A stretch of DNA of 64,000 bases from Trochalopteron elliotii. Its lineage: Eukaryota > Chordata > Aves > Passeriformes > Leiothrichidae. Where the stretch lies: assembly GCA_024734555.1 (NCBI GenBank), contig JANPWX010000653.1, positions 124,757 through 188,756 on the forward strand. Reading direction: 5' to 3'. The notes under the pieces were generated by a model, which was not told where the DNA came from, ran no database searches, and worked only from the letters and a program-made list of their open reading frames with translations. The stretch's first letter is position 1; each line of letters opens with the position of its first letter. Both the position numbers and the translations under genes were made by a program. Of this stretch, positions 52,605 to 63,060 are shown one piece after another.

Positions 52605-53923
52605 GCCTTACCAAAGTAGAAAAGGAGCAGCTATTTTTGTAGTCCTGTAAAATACCCTCTGTTTGTTTCTCCTCTGAAGAAGGAGGGAAAAGAGCACAAT
52701 TTCTGTCATTAATTAATAGTAACTGTTACCACAGCAGAAATCTATTTAACACACAAAATGTTATGACACCTTTTGAAAACGTAACCCGAGGGCAGCCTCA
52801 ACCTATGTGACCATCAGTTATCCCTAGCTGGATATGGCAGAATTAGTTAAGAATGAATTGCTGCTGAAGTCTTCAGCAACAGACAGGTTCCTTTGCCTTT
52901 CACATTTTCTATGCATGACTACATTTTTTCAAAAATACTTTTACATTTTTTCCCCTTTAAGAATATATCCGGGGACAATCCCATTCCTTATTATGAACAG
53001 TATGAGTTTGATAGACATTGACTGACATTTCTGAAGGTGGTAAATACTGTCAGGAAGCCTCCTCTTTGGTAATTTTAAGTATTTGTGATTTGTGTACTTT
53101 GCCAGGACTACAGAAAAAGTCCACTCCTTTTGGATATAAGTCATAGGTCAATCATGGCCTGAGGGTACTTGTTCAACACACAATAGAAGTAGGCATGCAG
53201 AAATGGTAGTGTGAATCCAGCACTGGTGACTAAAACCACACAGACTTTAAGGAAATAGCAGCAATATCATTGCTCCTCCACAAACTGGAGGTAGAACCTT
53301 GCTTTTTCCTTATTCTGCAATATCTGAACTGCATGAGCTCCCTACCAGGTGGAGACAAGCAAAGGAGAGGCACATTGAGCTTGTGTATCCTGATGGGATT
53401 TGTGTGCAAGTTCTGAGGGCCCATGGCAACCACAGAGGCAAAAGCAGAACTTCAAAGCACAGGTGGGACTTTATACATTGGAGTTTAGCAGAGGCCTGAC
53501 AATCAATAGTGGCTTTGCAACTGGGAAAGATCCACATAAACCAGAAGGTTTTTATGATCTACCTACCTGACTGCCATTAATCTTTTAGTTTCTCATCAGA
53601 AGAAAGGGCATGGCAGTCACTCCTTAATGCATAAAGGCATTGACAGACTAGGCATAACAAAAGTTATGAAGCATTTAGATGCTGTGATAATGGAGCTCAG
53701 CTGAATGTCCATAAACCCAGGGGCCTGAGCTGCCAGGGTCCAGGAGCCTGGAAGTCTGGGTTTTCTGGCACCTCACCCAGCAGTCTGCCCAGGAGCCAGG
53801 CAGCCAAGCCAGCAAGCAGGCAGGCCCTCAGAAGCTGATTAAAGGTCTCCTGATTTCCATTATACACTGGGCAGAACAGACGCATTCTTTAAAGAACAAT
53901 CAGATTTCATTGAACTGCATTCC

Positions 53924-53937
53924 TTTTTTTTTTTTTT
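53924..53937 (+). repeat. Poly-T tract (14 T) followed by AACAG
   Basis: Fourteen T then AACAG. It mimics a splice acceptor on the plus strand, but there is no credible coding exon after it. Confidence 0.85.
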
Positions 53938-54310
53938 AACAGAAAAACATGCCATCCAGGAATCTTTAATCACTTCTATTGCTAATTGTGTTGTTAAAAC
54001 AACACATCATGTTTCTCTGATGTACCATGTGGCAAATCCAAAGTAGTGTCTGATGGATTGACTTAACGTCTCCCTTTAATTACCTACAGAAATTGCTGCT
54101 GATGTAAACAAATCAGCTCCAGCCTTAGGGAATGCACATTTATAGCCACTTTGAAACTCCGTACTGAAGAACTTATTGGTGATAAAACAGTGTGGCTTGG
54201 AATCAATCAAGAACTTGCAGTAACTCCTGCTACTCCAGGCACTCATATATAGCTCAGCACCACATGGAAGCACCTCACAGCGAGTCTTCTGGAGAGCCCT
54301 TCCAGCACAG

Positions 54311-54330
54311 CTGAGAGGAGGAGGAGGAGG
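54311..54330 (+). repeat. (GAG)n trinucleotide repeat
   Basis: Four to five GAG/AGG units in a purine-rich stretch near ctgagaggaggaggagg. Short and interrupted. Confidence 0.8.
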
Positions 54331-57300
54331 GTGTCATCAACCCTTTGTAGGTCAGACACTGAGGCATGCCATGGAAAGGCACTGCAAGCACAGGCTCTGT
54401 ATGGCAGTCAGATTGAAAGCAAGGCCTAATTTAAAGAGTGCAAAAAAGGGAACAGGAAGCCAAAGTGAGTGCTGTAATGTGAAATGATTCAATATGTATG
54501 TGCTTAACTTCTCTAATCTTTGCTGGACACTTGAAATTGCTCTCTCAGTACAGCTGTGGGGCCCCAACAGAACAGCTCCACACACTGCACCAAATCTGAT
54601 CAGAGGCACACCAGAGTAGTACATGGTCTCAGATAGGGCATCCCCACCAGAGACAAGATTAAGCCTTTTTTATTAGTTCAGCCACGGTGTTTTCTTTTAG
54701 AATTTACCTGGAGTGGCTGGGGTTTCTCAGGATTTCTAATATTCCTCCAAGTATTTGACATATGTTTGCTTTCCAGAATGTCCTTGTGGAACAAGAGTGT
54801 TAGTCTACTGAAAGATAAAAGCTCAATCAAATAAAACATTTATGTGCCAAAAGGAAAGGCATTTTAGCTGCATCACCTATATAAATAGTCTATTGGCCAA
54901 AGCACTCAGTGAGGAAGTGGGAGACCTCAGTATTAATTTCTTTCTCCAGCAGATGAGGCTGAAAGAGATGGTGTGCTGAAAATGTTCCACTGCAGAGCAA
55001 ATAATTTGCAATGTTGGGTCAAAGGCATAGAGAGCAAAACCAAATGAAGCATGTCCCTGCAGCCTAGGGTGAGCCTCTCAATTAAGAGTGCTGTACATCT
55101 TGGAACCCGTCAGGTTATTAATCTTCTGATCCATGTCACTTACTAGACATCATACCAAAAGACCTACTTCTAGCAGCCTGCTTTTTAATGTATTAGAGGA
55201 GACTTAACAGAGCTAATGGAGGCAAATATGAATCCTCATTTTATTCCTGTTGTCAACAGGGTTAACAGCTTTCTCTGTCAGCAGAGAGCTATCAGGAAAG
55301 AGCATCATGCAAAATGAATGACTGCTGTTCACAAAAATGCTGAAACACAACTAATTGATTTTGATGTAGCAGGCAGCTACATTTCATTTGTGTCCTTTAC
55401 ATTCAGGACCTTTAATAAAGCATTTTTATTAAGAGAGGTACATATAGACAAATTGAATTAAGTGCTGGTCTACTTTTCATTAGATTTTTCAGACAAGTTT
55501 AGTAAAGAAAATTGCTTTACAGCAAAAGGCTACTTACTGACAGAAAAGTTCTTTTTTTTCTCTAGTGTAAACAGTATCATTGGTGCAGTCTATTTAAAAT
55601 AAGTTTCTGCAGTTTTGAATTAATTTCTGTTTTCCAAAAGAAGAAAAGGGGGGTGGGGGATAAAAGACTGCTATTATGGTAAGATGTTATGTCAGGACTA
55701 AGACACCAGGTTTTATTACTCACTATTTTCCATGCCTCTTTGTCTTTTTTTTTCATTCTGTAAGATATTGACAGTCTTTCTCTACCTTATCAACTGTTGT
55801 GCAATTGAATTAAAGAATTTTTGGGATAGTGAAGCACATGCGCCAGAGGAGAGATAAACTACTTAAAATGTCTTCTGTCGCACTCTAAGGGCTGCCACTT
55901 CAAAGGCAATGTGCCAGCTGTAGGTTTCCTTAGTTCAGATCAAGTGTGATAGCCACTGTGAGTTGAAGACACCTCAGCCTTTCCCACAAAACCCAGAAAC
56001 AGTTATCAGCCCACTGGAGTGGGGCTGGCATAAAGATCCCAACAGGACTGAGCAATTTGCCACTTCGTGCTTCCTTGAGAAGCAGCATTTCTACTGTTTC
56101 TATGTTTTCTACCTCCACAGTTCTTACGAGTTCAAAGTGATTGAAACCCACAAAATTGAAGCCAGCTCTGCTATCAGAACAGGATCTAGGTATGTTTTTC
56201 AATATACCTGTGACTCTTCAAACCGTTGATCATTCCTTTCTCACACAGCTTGTGTCAGACTCTCCCATTTCTGCCCTGAAACAGAGATGTGCAGGGTGTA
56301 TAATATGAACTGATGCTTTTTGCTAAAACTAGACTATATTCAGTGTAGCATTATTGATGCTATATAGCCTTTGGGTCCAAGTGCCAAACTGTATTTTTGG
56401 CTTAATTTCAAGGACAAAGGACAAATTTAAGCTTGGTGTTGAACACTGAAGTGAGCAATCCTCTCTCTGCTCTCTCCTGTGTCATCTTTTGTACAGCCCA
56501 GGTGCCCACAGATCTGGAACACAAATAAACATTTCCTATTGTGCAATGAAAAAGGAAGCTTCCTCCACTGTACCTGCCTACAGTAGAAAGAAGGCATGCA
56601 AATATTAATTCCCTCAGTGTTTTGGGTAGCTATTTCCTCATGCACTGTTCCCCCTTCAAAATGGAACTTTTTCTCTGAAGCATCTAGTTGCTTTCTCCTC
56701 ACCAACAAGGTCATAATGAGCAACTATAAAAACAAACTCTCAGATAGCATCTGGTCTTCCTTTTGCACAGCTTGTAGATATTCTCTCCTTGAGAGCAGTC
56801 ATAGTTTAAGGTCAGAATATTCTCCTGAAATGGATTTCATTACCAACAGTTCCTACAAAATCCTTACAATTCTCAGATGTTGTTCTAGCCAGTACCAACC
56901 CTCACAGACCAACAGTTTTCTTTTCTGAAAAAACAGATGCAATCACATAATGCTCTTCACACAGCTTACACTGAAAATATACAGTAGGGTTTGTTCCTTG
57001 GGTTATACAGTCAAAAAAACCCCTTAATCCACAACTTCTATGGGTTTGAACAGTAGTCAACAGTTAAGCAGGAGGACTGCATTCCTTCTGTTCCCCTACA
57101 TTTAAGCACAAGCATTTGCTTTAATTCCTCCAGTGTGTTTACTAGAAAAGAGGCAACATTTAAGGAAGCTCCTAAAGTCCTTGCCCACAGTGAGTATCTT
57201 CCTGATTCACACGTAAATTCCACTCAAGTTTTCTGGGATTACTCACAAAGGATGATACAGGCCAATGTGTGCAAAGCTGCATGTAGACTTTCACCTCAGA

Positions 57301-58293
57301 TCTACTTGTCAGAAATCACCAGTGCTCTTGCAGCAACATGACTCTTCTGAACAGAGATCGCACAGAACAACAAGGGCCTGATTCTTATTTCAGACAATGA
57401 TTTAAAGCTCTGATCCTGTCAAATCTCCTATTTATAAGGCCCCTTCCATCTGCCTGAAGCCCTGAAGAGGCTAATTCTGCATTTCTCTCTCACGCAAAAC
57501 TCCCACAGAGGTGGCTGAAGGACAGCACCGAGTTCCCATCCCAGCTAAGTTACAGTGTTTGATATCTCAACACCCAACCAACACAGCATCATTCAGAAAA
57601 TTGAAAATGAAACATCAACTTCTTACTTAGGACTGACAGAAATTTTTCTTTGTGGTGAAATGAGAAAATGAAGAGTTAAAGATCAGGTACTTGTTAAAAT
57701 CAATATGGCTTAGTAGCAATATTTTGTTCTTCCACAACAGTAGAGAGTGATTGTTCCAACCAGTTTATCATACTTGATCAAAGAAACAACTCAGCACATT
57801 TTACACATATCTTCTCCCTTTTTCTTAAGCAAAAGCTGCATAGACTATTTTTCTCCTGTATATGCTATTAGCCAGCTTACAGTTGAAGCACAACCACAGA
57901 GTAGCAGAGCTGAAAACTTTTTATGAAAAGTTAACACCACATAATATGTTACAAATTCCAGTCTTCAGCTATTACAAGTAATAAAAGAACACTGTATTTT
58001 AAAAAAAAAGTATATCAGCCCCATTTTACTTGAAGCATATTCAGTAGTTACATTAAAACCAATTTTTATAGAAACCCTCTGTATTCACTAATTTAGAGGG
58101 AAATGCACTTAAAAGGGGTGTAAACTGCACATCTTTATTAATGAATATTATTTTACTTAGCTCAGAAGAAATAAGACCCTCTTGAGGCATTGAATCAGAT
58201 GAGCAACTGTGATGAGAAAAATTAAAACAATAGAAATACCCTGGTTTTAACTATGTTGCTGCTCACAGATATTCAGTATCATTTGGAAGTGGG

Positions 58294-58309
58294 AAAAAAA
58301 AAAAAAAAA
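58294..58309 (+). repeat. Poly-A tract (16 A)
   Basis: Sixteen consecutive A bases. There is no upstream gene-like sequence or AATAAA that would make it a retrocopy tail. Confidence 0.9.
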
Positions 58310-60063
58310 GCATTTTTCCTTTAATGTTTATATTGACCACAGAATATTTTTACTGCAAAGAACTTACTTTTAAGGCACATCAGTCATTCCATATATATTT
58401 TACATCCACTAAAATCTGACTGTCAATTAAATTTCATTTCCACAAACTACTTGAATTCCACAAGGAAAAAAAAGGAGGGAAGGACTGTGTTTACAGGCCA
58501 TAGAGCTCATTTCAAAAGCAGTGCAACAGTGTGAAACCACTGTGAGTCTGCAGACTGGGAAACCCCTCCAAGGGAGCATTAAGTGACAGAAGCAGACCTT
58601 CATTTGGCAGGAACGGGTACCTCTAATGGAGCTGTCCAGGAGCTCAGAGGTAGTAGCCAGGTACCATATGTTGCTTTGGTTGCTCTGGTGGTTATATAGT
58701 TTCTTCAGAGTAAACAAACCTGAACTTTTTAGCTACATAGTTACCTACAAATAATAAGAGCTAGTTTCAGCTCTTGTTGCTGTAACTTCAATAAGAGCTC
58801 TCCGTTTTGCAAAAGAGAAATGGCTTGTAATTTCCTCCTCTCAGTTGCTATTTTTATCTCTCCTTTATCTGTCTCAGGTATGCATTTGTACCAAACCATT
58901 TGTTATTTAAACAAAGCTCAAATCTTTTCACACTCTGAGCCTTATTTCAAGAAAGCATCCAATAAATTACAGATTTAGGAACTTTGACAATATCTCAGTT
59001 GTTTACTTGGCGAAATCCAGCAAACTTCTCATGCATTTGGTGCAATCATCTAATCCCTAATTCAGCAGAACCCCTACTTGAATTTGAGTTAAACTGTCTG
59101 TTGAAGGAACACCCAGAACCTCAGCCATTGACAGTCTCCTTTGCCAGGGTTAAGAGAACCAAATCCTTATGAAAAACTGATGAAACAAAGTGACTGCTCT
59201 ATCCTTTTTCCTTATGCTAAAGAGATTTCAAGAGAAGAGGCTACAGACACTTTTCAGACAGAATAGAGGGAGTAAGGAAGGGGATATCTGATGATTCTTC
59301 AATATAGATTCAATTCAGCTGTCTTAAGAAGCCTGTTATATGTGATTAGATTTCACTCTTTTTTTTTCCAATAACTGTTTGCTGTGGAAAGGTCCATTTG
59401 AGGCAGATGCCAAAACCTGCTGCCTATGGAAGGAGTGATAAACACAGAAAGGAGCAGCATTTTCTCCACAAACAGAATACACACCTTGCAGCAGCACAGC
59501 TGAAGAAGGGAGGCAAATGCTCAGCTCACTCTTACACTTGGTATGCATTCAGTGATGAATGTACAGACACCAGTCCCTGTCTCTCATTTTCTTCATTGCA
59601 GTTTATGGCATTTTATAAACCCACGGGAAATATGGTTTGCTTTAATAACTTTTCAAACTATTCTCCCCTCTTCTGCCTCCCCTCCCAAGAAAATCCTCTA
59701 AAATTATAAACTAGAAATGCAAACAGAAGAAGGGAAAGCAAGCAACACTAACACCAAAGGTTTGGAACAGCTGCACCTCCTTTTGAGATTTGTTCACATA
59801 CACCGCTGACACTCTGCAAGGTATGCTTCTAATTAAAAAATAAATATAAAGGATTTACTCGCTCTAAGACTGTAAATATGAAGGATTTAAAGACCTTAGT
59901 AGTAGGGTGATTGCTCTTCCTCTGAAAACCAGCATATCAGAATGTCTTCCACTGCCTGTCTGAGAATGAGGAGCACGCGTCCAGCCCTGAGATTAGCCTT
60001 TGAAGGGAGAGTGAAAAAAAGGGGAGGAAAAGTTCCCCTGGGCACATAGAAGTGGAAACTTGA

Positions 60064-60124
60064 TTTTTTTTTTTTTTAATCTAAAAAAATGTTAGGCGGG
60101 TTCACCAGCATGATTTTTTTTTTT
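60064..60124 (+). repeat. Paired poly-T tracts (14 T and 11 T)
   Basis: Runs at 60064-60077 and 60114-60124, each preceded by a tga word. On the minus strand these are oligo-A stretches about 300-400 bases beyond the candidate ADRA2C poly(A) signal. Confidence 0.88.
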
Positions 60125-60439
60125 CAATATCTGCTCCAGGACAGGAAGGTCCTTAGGTCACTGATCTGAGAAGGATGGAGCAGGAATTTACTGCCTGGTG
60201 GTCCAACAGGAGGAAATGAGGTCATGGGGTATATGTGCTCTTTTTCATATTTCATGAAAAAATTCAAGACTACCAGGTCTGTCTCACTGACTAGTCAAAA
60301 ACTATGGGAAGATAGGAAAAATATTTCCCATCCAGATCTATAGGCAAAGACCCCTCCAAGGGAAAAGAAAATCCCATGCTTTGTTTGACTTCATCCCTTG
60401 TGCAAAATCATGATTCAGAAGGTTTTAACAGTACAAAGG

Positions 60440-60445
60440 TTTATT
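60440..60445 (-). terminator. Candidate poly(A) signal AATAAA for ADRA2C
   Basis: A canonical AATAAA hexamer on the minus strand (TTTATT on plus) about 600 bases past the receptor stop codon. The UTR length it implies is reasonable for ADRA2C. I see no strong GU-rich element just beyond it, so use of this site is unproven. Confidence 0.35.
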
Positions 60446-61042
60446 TATAAAAGAGTTTGGATTGTTCTTTAGGGTTTTTTTGGCAAACATTTAAATCCTT
60501 TTATAATCAAAACACTGTCAGTGCGTGGTACTTTGCACTCTCCTTCCCCACACAAGCAGTAAAAGCCAATTTTTTACTGGGACATATCCACCATAGGCCC
60601 CAGCTGCCCTATTTATAAATACTCAAATCTCTGCCACCACTGCCACTTAACCCTTTCCTCTTGATGTCTCTTTTTGTTTTCCCACAAAATTCCAGAGCCC
60701 ATTAAAGCTCACTGCCTCCCAAACTCAGTGTCTCAGCCTACTTTGCTCTGTGGGGCTCCCCGTGCCCTCTGTCAGGGTTCAAAGACAATCACTCCCTCCC
60801 CCTTTATCCCTCCACACTCCAGCACTGCTCCCCAGCACCGTGTCACCATTCTGTACCACAGTGAGTGCCCTCAGCCTGACACCATCTCTGTTCCCCACAG
60901 CATCACCCTGCTCCACTGAGGGGGTGAGTCCTCCTCCCGCTCCCTAAGCCCAAGCCCCACATTCTCTTCCCTCCCTTCTTTTCCAGCACTGAGCCTTCTC
61001 TTTTAACTCTACTCCTGCTCAAGGCAAATCCATCCCTCCAGC
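60440..61042 (-). other. ADRA2C: Probable ADRA2C 3' UTR
   Basis: Inferred from the stop codon to the first plausible poly(A) signal. It begins with a purine-rich stretch (pyrimidine-rich on the plus strand, roughly 60900-61040) and becomes AT-rich towards its end. Small ORFs on either strand here look incidental. The far boundary depends on the AATAAA below being used. Later AT-rich sequence and oligo-T runs at 60064-60077 and 60114-60124 would allow a longer UTR. Confidence 0.4.
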
Positions 61043-62377
61043 TCAATGCCGGAAGTTCTTCTTCTTCTTCTTAAAAAGAATGTGTTTAAAGGACCTGCGG
61101 AAGTCCTGGTTGAAGATGGTGTAGATGACTGGGTTGAGGGAGCTATTGCAATACCCAATCCAGAAGAAGAACTTGAAGAGAGTCTCAGGGACCTCACATG
61201 CCTCCCGGCAAATACCATAGAGGCTGTAGCTGAAGAAAAAAGGGAACCAGCAAACTACAAAGACCCCCATGACCACAGCCAGCACAAAAGTGAAGCGTTT
61301 CTCCCGGGCCTGGGCAACTTTCTTACGGCAGATGCTGCTACGCTTCCGGCGACGGCGATAGGAGAAGAACTGCATGGAGCGATTGCTGGCACGGGACAGA
61401 CGGCTACTGGAGTGCTTGGAGGAGTACGAGTAGGAGAAGGACTGGCTCTTGCTTTTGCGGCGATGCTCCTCCCGGCTCCGCCTCCGCCTGCTCTCTGAGG
61501 TGCTGCTCTCCTCCAGCTCAATGTCCTCCAGCTCAGAGGCTTTTCGCCAGTGGTGCACTGAATAATGTCCGTTCTCCCCCAGCTGCATCCTCAGGGACGT
61601 GCAGCCACCAGCAGTGCGGCTCAAGCCGTTCTCAGTCTGGGAGGACCCCTCTGGCATCGTACGCTTCTCAGAGAGGGTCCTGGTCCTTAGCTTGGCCACG
61701 CGGTAGATGCGGATATAGACCAACACCATGATGAGGCAGGGGGCAAAGAAAGAGCCAATGCAAGACGAGAGGATGTACCATGTCTCATCATTGAGCTTGC
61801 ACTGGGGAAAGACATCTCCTTCAGGGTCCCGGTACACAGAGATCAATGGTGGGAAGGAGATGATGGCTGAAATGAGCCACACGGTGAGGATGATGGCCTT
61901 GATCCGCCGTGGTGTCCGTTTGAGGTTGTACTCCACTGCCTGTGTGACCGACCAGTACCTGTCGAGGCTGATGGCGCACAGGTGGACGATGGACGAGGTA
62001 CAGAACAGCACGTCCAGCGCCAGGTAAATGTTACACCAAGCCTTGCCGAAGTACCAGTAATTCATAAGCTCGTTGGCTAAGGAGAAAGGCATGACCAGGG
62101 TAGCCACCAGGATGTCCGCGCTGGCCAGGGACACCAGGAAGAGGTTCTGGGGGGCTCTCAGCGCCCGGCTGGTGAGCACAGCTATCACCACCAGCACGTT
62201 GCCCACGATGGTGAAGACGATGAGGAAGCCCACCACGGCCGCCAGGCTGGCCACGGCCGCCGGCGAGTAGGGGGAGGGCGGCTGCAGGAGGGCCGAGGAG
62301 GACGGCGAGGCGGGGGGCAGCGCCAGGGACTCGTTGGGAGAGCCCAGGCTCGTGTTCACCAACAGCAGCAGATCCAT
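61043..62377 (-). CDS. ADRA2C: Alpha-2C adrenergic receptor, complete single-exon CDS
   Basis: Encodes a 444-residue class A GPCR that binds adrenaline and noradrenaline at the plasma membrane and, as known for the family, couples to Gi/o to lower cAMP, often as a presynaptic autoreceptor. Visible features: N-glycosylation sequons at N8 and N15; seven membrane segments at about 42-67, 78-103, 113-138, 157-180, 200-225, 362-388 and 396-420; N60 (1.50), D88 (2.50), amine-binding D122 (3.32), the C115-C193 disulfide pair, DRY at 139-141, catechol-contacting S205/C206/S209 in TM5, CWFP at 376-379 and NPVIY at 415-419. The third intracellular loop (about 231-358) is long, with an acidic [11 protein letters not shown] stretch and an Arg/Ser-rich part. 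Subtype 2C is chosen because the tail [10 protein letters not shown] plus a basic run lacks the palmitoylation cysteine of 2A and 2B, and because of close identity to mammalian 2C through TM1-TM5. The start is chosen for its strong Kozak context (CCCACCATGG). The frame is open upstream into the N gap, so an N-terminal extension is not strictly excluded. No introns, frameshifts or missing key residues. Confidence 0.97.
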   Translation of the reverse strand: MDLLLLVNTSLGSPNESLALPPASPSSSALLQPPSPYSPAAVASLAAVVGFLIVFTIVGNVLVVIAVLTSRALRAPQNLFLVSLASADILVATLVMPFSLANELMNYWYFGKAWCNIYLALDVLFCTSSIVHLCAISLDRYWSVTQAVEYNLKRTPRRIKAIILTVWLISAIISFPPLISVYRDPEGDVFPQCKLNDETWYILSSCIGSFFAPCLIMVLVYIRIYRVAKLRTRTLSEKRTMPEGSSQTENGLSRTAGGCTSLRMQLGENGHYSVHHWRKASELEDIELEESSTSESRRRRSREEHRRKSKSQSFSYSYSSKHSSSRLSRASNRSMQFFSYRRRRKRSSICRKKVAQAREKRFTFVLAVVMGVFVVCWFPFFFSYSLYGICREACEVPETLFKFFFWIGYCNSSLNPVIYTIFNQDFRRSFKHILFKKKKKNFRH

Positions 62378-63020
62378 GGTGGGTGTGCGGGGCGCCGGCG
62401 TCCTAGAGAGCCCGGCGGAGCCCCCGCCCCNNNNNNNNNNNNNNNNNNNNNNNNNNNNNNNNNNNNNNNNNNNNNNNNNNNNNNNNNNNNNNNNNNNNNN
62501 NNNNNNNNNNNNNNNNNNNNNNNNNNNNNNNNNNNNNNNNNNNNNNNNNNNNNNNNNNNNNNNNNNNNNNNNNNNNNNNNNNNNNNNNNNNNNNNNNNNN
62601 NNNNNNNNNNNNNNNNNNNNNNNNNNNNNNNNNNNNNNNNNNNNNNNNNNNNNNNNNNNNNNNNNNNNNNNNNNNNNNNNNNNNNNNNNNNNNNNNNNNN
62701 NNNNNNNNNNNNNNNNNNNNNNNNNNNNNNNNNNNNNNNNNNNNNNNNNNNNNNNNNNNNNNNNNNNNNNNNNNNNNNNNNNNNNNNNNNNNNNNNNNNN
62801 NNNNNNNNNNNNNNNNNNNNNNNNNNNNNNCAGGAGCGGTGCTCCCGGCTCTGGACCCCGGCTACGCTCCTTCATCGTCATCACCCTGCCAAAGAGAGCG
62901 ACCCGGTGCTTTACCTGTGGGCATTCCCAGTCTGAGCAGCTGCCCCGTGCCTCTCTCCTGTGCTCCACCTGCACCCAGAAACGCGGTGTCCCCAAGGGAG
63001 TTGCGGTCTGGTACACACTC
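61250..63020. promoter_or_regulatory. CpG island over ADRA2C CDS and 5' region
   Basis: Base composition switches sharply from the AT-rich background to GC-rich, CpG-rich sequence over the 5' two thirds of the receptor CDS and the flank upstream of it. It returns to AT-rich sequence at about 63060. CpG islands over the start of intronless aminergic receptor genes are usual in vertebrates and mark the promoter and 5' exon. Boundaries are by eye, and 400 bases inside the island are unsequenced. Confidence 0.75.
62431..62830. other. Assembly gap (400 N) in the ADRA2C 5' region
   Basis: Exactly 400 consecutive N bases begin 53 bases upstream of the ADRA2C start codon. The sequence on the left edge ends in a C/G run (cccccgcccc), consistent with a stretch too GC-rich to be sequenced or assembled. 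The gap probably hides 5' UTR and core promoter. Whether 400 is a measured or a placeholder size cannot be told from the sequence, so reading frames that appear to run through it mean nothing. Confidence 0.99.
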
Positions 63021-63044
63021 ACTTATTGTGCCCGGATCATATTC

Positions 63045-63050
63045 TTTATA
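63045..63050 (-). promoter_or_regulatory. TATAAA motif upstream of ADRA2C
   Basis: On the minus strand the sequence reads CTCTATAAAGAATATG at the distal edge of the CpG island, about 670 bases upstream of the start codon. A TATA box here would place initiation near 63015-63020, giving a 5' UTR of about 640 bases including the gap, reasonable for this family. TATAAA also occurs often by chance in AT-rich DNA, so this is only a candidate. Confidence 0.25.
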
Positions 63051-63060
63051 GAGCAAACCT

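Larger units (their letters stand above)
52605..60063. other. Intergenic sequence 3' of ADRA2C
   Basis: Unique AT-rich sequence with homopolymer runs and a short GAG repeat. A GC-richer patch at about 53697-53890 with repeated gccagg/ccagca words may be an old repeat that I cannot name. The stretch near 55280-55500 is rich in TAATTG/ATTAAG words and free of repeats. No coding exon recognised. Confidence 0.5.

Noticed and set aside
61046..61498. 150-codon plus-strand ORF inside the receptor gene
   Set aside because: It is the antisense shadow of the highly biased ADRA2C coding sequence. No family resemblance.
61043..63022. A 659-residue receptor starting at 63022 and reading through the N run
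   Set aside because: About 130 residues would be unknown and the frame depends on an arbitrary gap length. The Kozak-strong ATG at 62377 gives the usual alpha-2C size.
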